A stretch of 64,000 nucleotides of DNA, from positions 58,031,735 to 58,095,734 of the forward strand of contig OZ024826.1 of assembly GCA_964016985.1 (NCBI GenBank), given 5' to 3'. The notes below the pieces were generated by a model. It did no database searches. It was not told the DNA's origin and worked only from the letters and a program-made list of their open reading frames with translations. The first letter of the stretch is position 1; each line of letters begins with the position of its first letter. This document shows positions 11,731 through 23,533 of this stretch, one piece after another. The position numbers were made by a program, and so were the translations under genes. This DNA is from Anodontia alba (lineage: Eukaryota > Mollusca > Bivalvia > Lucinida > Lucinidae).

Positions 11731-13282
11731 CATCATCGTCTGCTGAATTTGCCCACAGAGCGGCAAATATGAACGTTAAATTAAATATATAAACATTATG
11801 TGTAGATTAGACAGAGTAACTATTTACAAGTATAGGTTATTGCATCGTTTTAAATTTCGAGCCGTGAGGCGAGAAATTTAAAACATGCAATAACCGACTT
11901 GTCGCTTCTTGCTGGCATTGTTTTAACTGAGAGAAATAATTAAGTTTTGATTTGCTTATCTAAACACACTGCTGTTTTCGGGTTACAGGGTCATTTAGCT
12001 GTTTCAGACATACTGGTATGAAAATATTACTGACGTTTACCATGATGTAGGCTAATTTGCCAGACAAAAATTTTTTTTTGTTTTGTTTGTGTTCTTCCTT
12101 AGTTTCCTCTATATTTCTGCTTGTGTGGTTTCTAAAATTGATTTTCATTACTGTTTTTTGTATTTGATTTTTTTTTAAACAAAAACAACAACAACAAAAC
12201 AAAACAAAAACAAAAACCCAAAAAAAACAAAAAAAAAAAAACAAAACAAAAAAACAACAACAAAAAAACAAACAAAAAAACAACAATACTTTAATATACT
12301 GCAGTCTACTTATATGTAAATTTTGCTTGTTAATGTTGTAAATTTTACAACACTGAGCAGTTGACTCTCAGCTATACAATAAAATGGATCAACAAATATT
12401 TCGCTTTGTGTCCTCTCCATATATAGATACGAGAATAAGGGACTTCTTGCTCCTCATTTTTATGTATGTAAATGGCACATTTAGCATGCTTAAAAACAAA
12501 AACGCAGATGCACACATATACCTTTCTTGATTTATGTAGGGAAGGTAAGGCAGAGGTGACTTGAAACACTTTTCAAAAGAAATGTTTTAAATGCAAAGAA
12601 AAATGAAATACCAAGCTCTTTGTTTACAGTCAAAGAAAGAAAGACTTAAATGTCTGTTTCATTTTAAAATTCAGCATGCTAAGTGTCTTCCATCATCTAT
12701 ATTGTTTACACGGCAGTGTGATTTATTACTGCAGGAGGTCGATTATAATTGAATTAGGCTGGCACAGTTTCTAGTTGCCGCATTTCTGTCATGGAGATTT
12801 TCTGCTTTTTATTGTTTTAGTCTACCGCACTCATTTTCTGCACAAATAGCGACAAGAATAACTATAGAACTATGTACAGCAAACCGACATTCCACTGTTA
12901 GTGTAGGATATTTTGATAGTTAACCCTTTAAGCGCCAATCACAACTGCAGCAGATGAATTTCTTTTATTTTTTGACATTTCATGTGCATCATCGGTTTGG
13001 CAGACGGTCCACATGAAATGTCGACTCGTGTTTACTCTGAAAAAAAAATAAAAAAAATTAGAATATCGTCTGCTACAAATTGTACTTGACATTTGTAGGA
13101 TTAAGTCATTGTGAGTACCGGTCCATCTGGGTTGTCACAGTCAAAATACCATCCACTTACAGAAAAAAAAATCCAGGTTAGGTGGTACGAACTGTGACGT
13201 AACTCAGTGGCGTAGCCAGAACGAAATTATTTTTACACCAGGAAAAATCTAAAAATGCAAATTCCTAGTATCACTTCCTCAG
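11730..13282. other. AT-rich intergenic DNA with low-complexity tract
   Basis: No gene recognised. AAATTTCGAGCCGTGAGGCG near 11852 is part of a foldback with GCGAGAAATTTAAAACATGC. 12065-12290 is rich in T runs and then AAC/AAAAC repeats, which produce a spurious ORF of Phe and Cys. 12960-13020 holds a foldback around GACATTTCATGTGCATCATC. Confidence 0.45.
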
Positions 13283-13352
13283 TGGGGACTGCTCTTTAAG
13301 AAAAAAAAAATGCTCCCAGAGGGATTAACTTCTTTCTTTTAAGAGCAGTCCC
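13283..13352. repeat. Hairpin with GGGACTGCTCTTTAAGAAA arms
   Basis: GGGGACTGCTCTTTAAGAAA at 13284 pairs with TTTCTTTTAAGAGCAGTCCC near 13333-13352 around an A-rich loop. A similarly organised hairpin (GGGATCTACT arms) lies at 20778-20851. Confidence 0.7.
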
Positions 13353-13440
13353 TATGAAGATGGAGGAAAATAGTAGATATGTTAGGCCAGCTCGCTTAAT
13401 TGCAAATATTCTCCTTACGTGCATCAGTAATGAGTGTAAT

Positions 13441-13745
13441 TTTTGGTTTTGTGTTGAGGTTTTACGGCCCAGTCAACCCAATGGGGTCATGTTGAGCGCG
13501 GTCAGTTTGCCTAACCACACTTTTACTAAGCAGGCTTAGTCCTCAAAGCAGTTAACCAGTATTGTGCATATTCTTTCGCCAGAAACTGACAACTGCCCTT
13601 CTTGAATCAGCGGGAGGGAGAGAATTACCGTAGAAAATATTTCATGATCAATCTCCACGAAAGAATGTTGCCGACCTCGGCGGGGTCGAACCCGCGACCT
13701 CTTGGTATCCAGTCGGACGCACATCCAACTGAGCCACCGAGACAG
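13441..13745 (-). mobile_element. tRNA-derived SINE, copy 1
   Basis: On the minus strand the unit starts with a tRNA-like head: box A like TGGCTCAGTTGGATG, box B like GGTTCGACCCCG, with anticodon-stem-like sequence between. A shared body runs to GTAAAACCTCAACAC near 13450. Flanking duplications GTAATGAGTGTAAT (13427-13440) and GTAATGTGTGTAAT (13746-13759) differ at one base. A second copy with the same body is at 50783-51086. It is mobilised by a partner LINE; it is not a tRNA gene, because the head lacks a clean 3' acceptor stem. Confidence 0.85.
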
Positions 13746-13812
13746 GTAATGTGTGTAATAAGCGCTACGCCTATTTAACTTCCAAAAATACCTATCACTA
13801 ATATATAATAAA

Positions 13813-13862
13813 ATACCCAACATTCCAGCATTAGTAGCTCTGTGCTGCTGGAATGTTGGATA
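13813..13862. repeat. Hairpin CCAACATTCCAGCA
   Basis: CCCAACATTCCAGCA and TGCTGGAATGTTGGA form a 14-bp stem around a 15-base loop. It lies about 155 bp past the stop codon of the SAMD9-like gene; a role in 3' processing is possible but not shown. Confidence 0.6.
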
Positions 13863-14017
13863 TTTCTAGACCTCTATTCCGTCAACAGTTTCGAAATATT
13901 GAATCCGAAAGCAACAAAGAGATGTTTTCTCATTTTCAGACAAAACACAATGTAGCCAAGTGCCTATTCAAATACTTATCTTGTGGTTCAGACAATAATG
14001 ACAGTTAATGCGAAACA

Positions 14018-17000
14018 TTAAGCATCAGTACTTTCATTCAAGTCGTCCTTGTACACTGGTGTACCACAATTGCAGTACAGCATTGTTATATCAGATGTGA
14101 ATTCTAATTTGGCACTACAGTTTGGACATCCATACGATTTTAACAGTACAACATTGTATGCTTCATATCCATGTTCTATTGAAAAGGCAAGATTAAATTC
14201 AACTCTATGACCAACATAACGGCCACCTTCTAGATTTGCAACTTTAGGAAGAAAGAATACTTTAACAGTGTTATCTCCTAGATCGTAAGCTATGTAGCTT
14301 CCAACCCTGTTTGTATTTGGTGCGAGGACAGTTCCTTTGCAGACAGCAAGAGCTGAAGGTTGCAGATGTATGCCCATGGCTTCCTTCTCATTGGTTAAAC
14401 TACTGTTACCAATGAAACGTTTTCCAGTGAGAAGACGTTTAATACCTTTGCCATGCGTACCTAGCCATTCCCTTGGATATTTTGGTCGGATGATCAGCCG
14501 TTTCATTTTGATCAATTCCTCTTTGTAGGTTTCCGCTTCCATTAAACATTCTGTATTGCCATGCATTTCATGTGATCCGAATCCAAGCAAGCTCTTCATA
14601 ATAAAAATATAGTACCTAGACAAGGGTGAATTGATCTTATCGTGCCACAGCTGCAGTGTTGACAAAACACTTTCAACATCGTATTCCTTTTGGAAGCAGT
14701 CATGTCGAATAGCATAAATCCAGTCCCGGAAGTCTCTTTCAAGCTCATGTCTACCATAAGTATTTGTCAATCCATATCTTTGTGTCTTTTCAAATATCTC
14801 CTCAAGTAACTGCACAATTTTGTTAACATCGTCCTCATCGGTAATGTTTTGTACGTTTCCAAATGTGCTTCTTGTACCATATTTCAGCTTAATACGTGCT
14901 ATCTCCAGACACCTATTGTTTATGTCATCATCATCATTTGGCTGACTCATTGTATCTAGTGATATAGCATTTTCTTTGAACAGATTGTTGTACCACATGA
15001 CTAAGTGCTGCAGAGATTGAATTTCTTCGTTTAGCAACTCAAAATCCATGTAACATTCCATGATAAGATTTTCAACTACATGAACACTCCTGGTTATAAA
15101 AGCTTTCACGCCTCTGGCAGCATCTGATTTGAAGAACTTGGATATACTTTCATTGTCATTTCTTTCTTTATTTCTCTGCTTCTTTACAAATTCGCATATC
15201 TGAAGACGGACCTTTATTTCGTCTGTATATGCATACACATTAGGACAATGGGTTTCCGGAATAGCCTCCCTTGACTTCTTGTAAAACACACACGCTGTGT
15301 CAGCAAGGTTGACCAACTCTTGCATGCGTTCAGCAAATTGTTCGTTTTTAGTACGAATCTGAACTCTGTCATTCTCTGACCAACCCGTATATCTAGATAT
15401 AGCTTTGCGTTTAATATGTGCATACATGTGGTAGACGTGCATAAGAGTCAGTCTCATACAATCATTGATGCAATCTAATGATTTTCCTTCCGTTTGTTTT
15501 TGGCATAAATCAATAGCCTTCTTTGAGTACTTTTCTGCAAGATTATCTTCATCAGGTCTACAAAATGCATAGAACCGGCCCAGGTGTGCGAAAAAATTTG
15601 GATCATCGGGAAAAGATGTTGTTAGTTTTTCCAAAACCTTGAGTCTCTCGGTAAACAAGGGCTGGTCTGATGGAATGTCAATCAAAAGTTTTGACAATAA
15701 AGGTCGTTTTCGTCTCTGGTCCTCGCTGTCTGCTAAATCTCTTTCTTCCCGAAATATAAATGTCTTGGTGAGGATAAATTTTATCGTTGATGACTGCGTA
15801 CTGCTTTTGGTTTTTCTTTCACCTGCATACTCGATAAATTCCGTAGCAAATTTTGACAGATTTCGGCAGGCAACTTGCCCAAGTGTATCTGTTCTTGCAG
15901 TTTTAAATGCAGAATGGCGAGAAAGAATCTGTTCAAGTATTTCTTTTGCTACTAGTTGATGACAGATTCTAATGTAATCTTTCTTTCCCTGGTTCCTGTC
16001 AAAGGTTACAAACTGTGTAAATTCGTGTGGGAAATCATCCAGTGTCAGACTGTAATTCGGCAACTTGTTCATGAGTTTGGCAAAGAATTGACACGGTACT
16101 GATGCTTGTCCATAGTAGTAAACTAGAGCAAGATATCCTAAGCATTTCTGCCATGGTAGTAGCTCTTCTCTAGGATTGAGTTCTAATTGCAAATAGCCCT
16201 GTACAAACGAAACGATTCCCTGGAATTCATGATGAAACCTTGTTAAACCGAATTCATATAAATGATGGTCTTGTTTCTTCATCTGCACATCCTGGTTGAG
16301 ACGTTCTAATGATCTCCTCATGATCTCGTCACAATTCTCGCCAAACTTCAGTGACAACTTCGAAGCCTCTGTTGCAGAAACGGAACCCTCCAAGAAAACC
16401 TTTGATCCATTGGTTTCATTCTGTATTTTGTACGGGTATCGTTTCACATAAATTATCACCGTATAGACTAGTCGCTTGGAAAGGTACAAAACTTTGGATT
16501 CTTCCTCACCGTCTAATAACATGATCACTGGTAACTGTGTCTTTTTACTAAGGAAAGCAATACGTCTACACAGCTCTTCTACATTTGTGGCTGATCTAAG
16601 CTTCAAATGAACGCACGGATATGTTGTACGGAATTTCCATAAAACTGTTTGTGCCAACGTTGTTCCTCCAGAACCAGGGGAGTGGTACAATGTAATGACA
16701 ACAGTTTTGTAATTCTCCACATCTGCTTTGATCTTTGTTTCCAATTGTTTCATTTTATCTCTGTCAATCTCAACCTGTCTGGATGTGCATTCATACCTTA
16801 TGCGCCAGTGCAACGGTACACCTCGGTAAAATGCGTCTATTGCATCCTGTACTTCTTTTTCGTCTGTTGCCCCAGTGGCGTATGGATTGTCAATATATAA
16901 AACGTCTAGATCTTCATTTAACCATGCCACATCCTTGTCCGACAGTGCAAGGTCGTTGTTACCATCAACAGTAGGCAGCGAGAATGACTGCTTTTGCGGC

Positions 17001-18813
17001 TTTGTGTTCTTTATCTTAGACATTATGCCATGACATATGGTTTCGAGATCGCTTTTACATACAGCTATATTATCCACATAGTCCTCACGGAAGGTTGCAA
17101 ATCTACTCTTTCCACTTTCTGTCACTGAGTCCTGTGTCATAATAACAACTATTTTGGGCGGAATGTACAGGTATTCATTTAATTTACCTATAAACTTTTG
17201 TAGGATAGGTACCAGCTTTTCATTTTTTGGCCAAATTATAACAACTGTTATGACTGTGTAATCTTCTGAAAAACCAGCAAGCTGCTCACAGTTCTCTTCT
17301 ATTCCTCGCCGTGTCATTTTGAACCAAGACATTGCATCTTCAATTTGTCCTTGTTTGTCATCAGTTCGACTGCCTGATATTTCACGGCGTCCACGCATAA
17401 AACACCATGTGGTTGCCTGCTCCGAAAGGCACTGCGCTGGCTCACTCCATGTAGTAATATGCAAAGACCTTTTTCTCTCTATGCTATCTTTCGTTGCATT
17501 CAACAGACCGTCAGACGCACTGCGTATATCAAAGTCATAGACAGCAATCCAAGGAACCAAAGACAATGCCCCCAATCTCTTGTGTCTATTCGAAACATCT
17601 GCTGAGACCAAAACGAACCGACCTTTACCAAAACATTGAACATGTTCCCAAAAATAATCAAATGACCCGCCATCACTTAAATATTCACGATTCAATTCTT
17701 CGGACTCATTTGTGGACTGCCCATCAGTTTTTGCTTCACCAAAAGAATTGACCTTTGAAATACAAGGCTGGTGAGCTCCTGTTCCCGAAAACCACTGGTA
17801 TATAGACACAGTTGTTGGATTAGTTGGCTTACATGTAGCATTAATTGTACCTTGCCTGAACCACAAGTCGTTTTCTCTTATTTCTATGCCGTCTTGTGCG
17901 GTTTCCTTTCTACAAATACACGGCTGACCAAACCCAAAACTGGACCTAATTTCAATAAAGCCAAACACACCATGCATATATCTGATGTGACGATATTTAA
18001 ACATGGGACACATGGTAAAATAGTTTTCTTCAAACAGTGTTTGAAAAAAGTCGTCATCAACATCAGATTTTAAACCAACCAGTTCATGAGGCATTTCAGA
18101 ACTTACACCGAAGATAATGTAAGAACATGTCCTTTGTGGCGTATTCCACATGCTTACAATATCTAACATGAACAAAAGTTTATTTTGCTTATAAATGTCA
18201 ACATCCGGAATGAATATGTGATCACTGTCACAGGGTTTGTTTAAGAAAGATAAAAATTTCTCATCGTCAAAATCAAGTTTTGGAAATTCTAACTTCCCGA
18301 CCGTTTCCTTTGACTTAACACTAGAATCATTTAGTTTATCACAGGAATATTGTTTCCATTTCTTCTTACCTCTGCTAACCTTAGTCCATTGTTCATCGGA
18401 GTCGTCAAATCCTCCTTCGCGAGAAGAAATGATTTCCGTAGAGGGTATACTTTCAGTTGCTACATTACCACTTGAATCACTTTCATCTGTAGAAATCTTA
18501 CCCGTATTTGATTGTTTCTTGTCAGTTCTTTTGGTTTTAGTAGTGGAACGTTTTAACTTAACAAGACATTTTCCTCTCCTGTTAGTCACATTATAAATGT
18601 CTTTATTGCGTGTTAAAAAATCAGACAATGATAAACCTGCAATGTCTTTAAAATGTTGTATCTTGTCATCTTTAAACTCTCTGATTTGATCTTGTAATTG
18701 CATACTTAATTCGCCATAGCATAGTGTGTCGACCTGTGCACTTTCAAAGCAGCACTTTACAAGTAAAAGTCCCACATGGTTTTTCGTCAGCTGAGGAAGA
18801 TTTTGTTGAAAAT
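14018..18813 (-). CDS. SAMD9/SAMD9L-like antiviral STAND protein, large 3' exon
   Basis: An open frame of about 1590 codons ends at 14018. Its first recognisable codons lie upstream of any ATG, and TTTGTATTTTCAG at 18814-18826 is a good acceptor, so this is a 3' exon and the true start is missing. Residue numbers count from 18775. Residues 1-75 resemble a LOTUS/HTH module. A basic/acidic linker follows, then an AlbA_2/Schlafen-like domain at about 175-340. About 375-625 is an alpha/beta region comparable to the Sir2-like part of SAMD9. A P-loop (SPGSGGTT) lies near 690-702 with Walker B-like IMLLDGEEE near 753. Helical TPR-like repeats span about 1040-1400 and an OB-like domain about 1460-1550. 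The tail has CPNC and CNCG pairs like a zinc ribbon. Vertebrate SAMD9 proteins restrict poxviruses and the AlbA_2 part cleaves tRNA; the same role here is inference. No SAM domain is visible in this exon. Confidence 0.88.
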
Positions 18814-18826
18814 CTGAAAATACAAA
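18814..18826 (-). other. Probable splice acceptor of the SAMD9-like exon
   Basis: On the minus strand a pyrimidine-rich TTTGTATTTTCAG precedes the exon. The SAMD9-like frame runs open up to this point and continues past the GTG that begins the ATG-less frame; the exon would begin with a split codon. Confidence 0.65.
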
Positions 18827-19725
18827 TGATATTATGTAGAAAATCGCCTTTTTCTTATTCAGAAAGTAAAGACTGAACTTTAATTGTGATCTTCATTTTA
18901 CACATCTTGTACATATTAACTTCGCCATATTACAAAGGCCAAGGAGGCCGCTTTAACAAACAAAAAGGTTCCCTCCACTATTTAAACCATTCAAAAATAA
19001 AGCATCTTGTGAAGAAAAGATTTTGCAAATTCTTTTCATTGAAGGTAGCGACAGAATGAGAGAAAAAACAAACAATTATTTCTATGTAAAAGTTATTTCC
19101 TTTAAGAGTTTATCCAGTCTTCAAAACCTTTCTTTTATTGATTAGCTTTTCTAGGTGTAGTGCATACTTATATTCTTTTACCTCTTATACACCATATAAA
19201 ATTCAGAATGTATCCGATCTGGAGCATTGCCATTTTAAAATTCATTCTCAGTTAAATGACGTCAACATACATTGTTATTGAAACGAAATCAAGCAAAGAA
19301 TATTTCAGTTACGATTTTCACATATAAGTTGTATACGTTTTCGTATAGGTCCCGTTTTAACACATAATATAGAAAATAATCAACCGCGTATTATCGATGC
19401 AAATAATCTGTGACAAAGAAGAGTGGTAATATTGTATAAAACCGGTTCCTTTTAATGAATTATCACGTTACTAAGTCACAGATTTTTCATATGAACCAAA
19501 CCCCTTTCATTATTCTTTAGACATCTCCTACTGTGATTACAAAACAACAAAGATGTGAATAGGTTTTAAATGAAATGAGAGCAATGAACACACTCACAAA
19601 ACTGAACACAGCTAAAGTATCAGATTTTCTGGGCCAGACCAGCTAGTTTGGCCAATTAGGCCTCATCTGTGGCCATCATGTAACTTGTCAGCAATCCACG
19701 AATGTGTTCAATGATCACAAAGGAC
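18827..19725. other. Probable intron or 5' region of the SAMD9-like gene
   Basis: No further exon can be assigned. The stretch is AT-rich with no repeat I recognise. A short upstream coding exon or a 5' UTR exon could lie here or further right. Confidence 0.35.
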
Positions 19726-19729
19726 AAGA

Positions 19730-20195
19730 AATCGCTTTTATTTCTTTAAACTTTCCTTACGACAGCTAGCAAATCGCCTTTATTTCTTTAAACTTTCCTT
19801 ACGACAGTTAGCAAATCGCCTTTATTTCTTCAAAACTTTCCTGGCGACAGGCAGAAAATTGCCTTTATGTCTTTAAACTTTCCTGCCAAGACAGACAATT
19901 ACCTTTATTTCTTTAAATTTCCTGGCGACAGTCAGAAAAATTATCTTTATTTCTTTACATTTTCCTTACGACAGGTAGCAACTCGTCTTTATTTCTTTAA
20001 ACGTTTCTAGCGACGGTCAGAAAAGTGCATTTCTTTAAACTTTACGACAATCAGCAAATCGTCTTTATTTCTTTTAACTTCCCCGGCGACAGTCAGAAAA
20101 TTGTCTTTATTTCTTTAAACTTTCCTGGCGACAGTCAGAAAATTCTCTTTATTTCTTTAAACCTTCCTGGCGACAGTCAGAAACTCGCAGTCTAT
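19730..20195. repeat. Minisatellite, about eleven units of about 42 bp
   Basis: The unit is close to AAATCGCCTTTATTTCTTTA followed by AACTTTCCTTACGACAGCTA. The first three copies are nearly identical; later ones drift (GGCGACAGTCAG variant). The array ends next to the piggyBac-type MITE. It lies upstream of, or inside an intron of, the SAMD9-like gene. Confidence 0.85.
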
Positions 20196-20213
20196 ATTTG
20201 AGTAGTATTTTAA

Positions 20214-20419
20214 CCCTTGTCCTGCTGAACCCAGATATACCCTGTCTTTGCAAAAAGTGTAGATCCAGATCAGTTGGCTTCTGAAGAAGCCAACTGATCT
20301 GGATCTGCATTGTTTGCCATTAAGTATGTGAATTTATATCAACAATCTTGATCAAGTAATCTGATTGGCTCAAAATTAGAAATGGATGTGGCATCTTAAT
20401 TTATTCAGCAGGACAAGGG
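20214..20419. mobile_element. piggyBac-type MITE with TTAA duplication
   Basis: The ends are CCCTTGTCCTGCTGAA and the exact complement TTCAGCAGGACAAGGG. Both sides carry TTAA (20210-20213 and 20420-20423), the invariant target of piggyBac transposases. Internally AGATCCAGATCAGTTGGCTT forms a hairpin with its complement around 20280. At 206 bp it is non-autonomous. Confidence 0.87.
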
Positions 20420-21366
20420 TTAAGGGTTGTAGTTTTGCTAGACGACATTTTATTATCTTCAAGTACTCACGTAAGCCAACGCTGAAGACGCCGTAAGTGG
20501 ACAGCAGCGTTATTCAATTACTTAAATAGCTAATTAGTATAATAATACAGAAGTAAATGGAGAACACAATTATTTGTATGTGTAGCTGCAGTACCTCGTT
20601 TGTGTAAAATTTAGACTGAATCAGACTACAGGCATTCGATGTCCTCTTATGCTCGGAAGACACATTTTCGCACGGCACAGTTCAAACTGGTGTACATTTC
20701 CTAGCCTAATTGTAGGGGATATGAATACGCGTTCAAGGAAGACAACTCTTTCAAAAGTGTTTTGTTCGATTATAAAAAGGGATCTACTCTAAAAGGGCTA
20801 AAATTGCTTCCCTTGGGAGCAAATTCTTTCCTTTAACAGTAGATCCCTTCACAGAAGGGCTATGGTGTGCATCAAAGCAAAAAAAGTGACTGGGTTGCTA
20901 CCTTTTAGGGAAAGGGTTGCCAACTCTGCTTGCGATCTGTTCTTTTTGTGGTTGTTTAATTGTATTTGTCTGGCTTTCTCTTTGATGTTCAGAACTCGAT
21001 GTGGATCTGATTGTACCAGTTCCAGAGTTCACTTATTTACTGTTGTACATTTCCTTACCTGATTTAATGGTTTCTTTTGCTTCCTCTGTTAATATCAATT
21101 TGTTGTTTTCGCCGATTTGTATGCCCTTACATTGTATCAACTGTATAATACTGTGGCCTGAAATAAAAAATACTGTCAATACTGTATCACCCGAACTTTA
21201 AGACACCTTTACCCCGTACACTACTTGTCCTAAAATTTGAGCATGCCCATTTGAATAATTAATGGTGTGTCTAAAAAGCACAGGCTGAATGGCAGACAAT
21301 GCAGACTCTGACCACACTGTATATTTATGTATCTACAAAGTTTGCTTGGATCTGTCCGTCCACATA
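20420..21366. other. Intergenic DNA with one hairpin
   Basis: AAAGGGATCTACT at 20778 and AGTAGATCCCTT at 20840-20851 form a stem with an internal imperfect repeat. The short ORFs at 20862-21201 have no recognisable features. No gene assigned. Confidence 0.4.
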
Positions 21367-21677
21367 TAGTAATGCTTCAATGACTCAAACACCAATGGCT
21401 CGTTTACCGTTGCTGCTTCAAACTCGTTTTTTGAGTCCCGACAGCTCAAGAAAACAAAAATTAAGTGGGATTTTATGTGTTCTTGTTTTCTCATGCAAAT
21501 GTATGTTGTGTGTTCTCATTAGAGTCGCTTCAATGAGGCAATGGAAAAGCCATCACTAAATTTCCCCCATTTGCCTTCTATCCTGGCGCTTTGATTAATC
21601 CTCAATGACTCGAACTACCCATCTCTAGAACAAATATCCATGGTCCCAAAGATGTTTGAATCATTGAGGTTTGACTG
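21367..21677. mobile_element. Pogo-like MITE, copy 2 (diverged)
   Basis: The left end TAGTAATGCTTCAATGACTC aligns with the left end of the copy at 3051. The right end reads ATTGAGGTTTGACTGTA. It contains only one arm of the central hairpin (TATGTTGTGTGTTCTCATTA at 21501), so the core has lost its partner arm. Confidence 0.7.
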
Positions 21678-22029
21678 TATTAAGAGTAATCATAAGAAAT
21701 ACTCTCCGCTATATACAGTTTAATCTATCATTATAACTGATAATTTGTAACAGTAAAAACACGATTCTACTTTACTGAACGCAAGGGGAACCGGTTGATA
21801 ATCCTTTACACCCTGTCTCATGTTGTTACGCCCTACTCGTGGAGGACAGCACAAATATATAATAGTTAAAAGTCAAATTACTGTTGAGCAATCCATAGTC
21901 CCCACCAAATGAAGTGTGTATCCGAATTAGGTCAGGGTAAATAGGTCAAAATATTGCTGTCGTGTAGTTGATTATATAGATAATTGAAGACCAGTCTTTT
22001 AAACATATTGTCTTCAAAGATAAGCAGAA

Positions 22030-22660
22030 AGATTTGTCTCTAGTTACTAGGCAGAGATAGGTCATCTTTTTTGATATTGGACAGACATTACCTCCTTTAT
22101 ACGATTTATGTACAATACCAGTTTGAATAGAAGAATAAGCGATTACTTTCCAGAGGTGGGATTTGAGATCTGATATTCTGATTGATGATCGATTTTAGTG
22201 AATAATGATCGATATTAGTGTAGAACACCAGTTTTTAGACAAAAGAGATTCAGATTGTAATTTATCAGTAATTTTGTCGTAGAATGCCTCTTTTGATCAC
22301 GAAGGACCGATATAGTCTTATTTCTAAATGTTTTGAATTTAGCCAAGTGTGATGCTAGTGATGCTAGGTTTGTCCATTTAGCTCTTCTGTATGCCCTTTT
22401 ACGTTTTTGTATACACTTTCTGAGGTAGACGGTAAGCCAAGGTAGGTCTGATGGTCCTATTCTAATGACTTTATTTGATATACAATCTTTGGCAAGAGAA
22501 ATAATATGCGTAGTTATATTCTGGGCAAAAGTGTCTATATCCTCTGACCTGGACATGTAAAGTATCCCAGTCTGTAGCAGCCGCTTTGCTTCTTAACAGA
22601 TCATATTGTCCTCGTTCATAATTGCTTACTGTTGAAGTTTCCATCTCTGTGCACAATTGA
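22030..22660 (-). pseudogene. LINE ORF2 internal fragment (endonuclease-RT linker)
   Basis: Minus-strand frames 22656-22471 and 22556-22215 read YDLLRSKAAATDWDTL and then PSDLPWLTVYLRKCIQKRKR. The frame then shifts and continues with NVCPISKKDDLSLPSN near 22050-22090. This order is that of the segment between endonuclease and reverse transcriptase in CR1/jockey-type LINEs. Both flanking domains are missing, so it is a truncated relic. Confidence 0.75.
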
Positions 22661-22669
22661 TCTTTATTT

Positions 22670-23530
22670 GTTACAATTTTACATGCTATTTCTTACAACA
22701 ATACACATTATTTCTTCCTATTATACATGTTATTTGTTACAAACATACATGTTAAAGATCATCTCAAAATAACAGATACAACAGATCATTTGTAAAGCGT
22801 TTGATTTCTTCAGAACATTAACTGTACAATACATTTGACACAACTTTTCAGTTTCGTTTTATCAAAACATATCTTTATCAGCGTCCGTCATTGTGTCAGC
22901 TTCTTTTCCAAAGATTTATCCATTAATACTTTCCTCAGATCATCATATTTGACATTTAAGAAAAACGGAGTCTTCGACAGAATTTTAGTTATAAATACTA
23001 TGACATATCCACTTATCTATCCTTAGTCCAAAATTCAGCTCTGAGCAGTACACAGCAAATGTGAATTATTTTAAATCAGACATTTATATATATATTTGTG
23101 TTTTTAAATAATTTTCTGCATCATAAATGACTTTGAAAGTTACGTAGGTTTAAACTTTTGATGCAGTGTTGTGGTTTCTTCCATTTCCCTTGACACACGA
23201 CCCACAAAGAATTTACAATGCATTTCAAATCATCAAATCAGTAATTTTCTTTTTTATATATCTGTATTGCAAAAGGATTTGCTAAAATAGATTAAATTTC
23301 TGAGCTACCTTTTCCTCGAAAAGTTGTTGTAAAAGACAAATATTTCTTTTGTCAAGCGATTATTTTCCATTTAATGTGGCAATTTGTCAACCTATCCACA
23401 ACGGCCTAGGTTCTAAAAAGACAATAAAACAAACACATTTCCCAGTTTATTGCCAATAATTGCAAGCACTTACATCAGTTACAGGGTAGTAAGAGTAGCA
23501 CTGACACCGGCATAGGCTATCGAGTCAGTA
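22670..23530. other. AT-rich intergenic DNA
   Basis: Short direct repeats of a TTATTTGTTACAA type lie at 22660-22750 (three to four degenerate copies). Nothing else is recognised; the ORF at 22835-23026 has no recognisable features. Confidence 0.35.
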
Positions 23531-23533
23531 AAA

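Noticed and set aside
11960..12286. Phe/Cys-rich ORF of 108 codons
   Set aside because: It is the translation of an AAC/AAAAC simple-repeat tract.
13665..13745. tRNA gene on the minus strand
   Set aside because: Box A and B fit, but the same sequence heads a 300-bp unit present twice with target duplications, and the acceptor stem is not complete; it is a SINE head.
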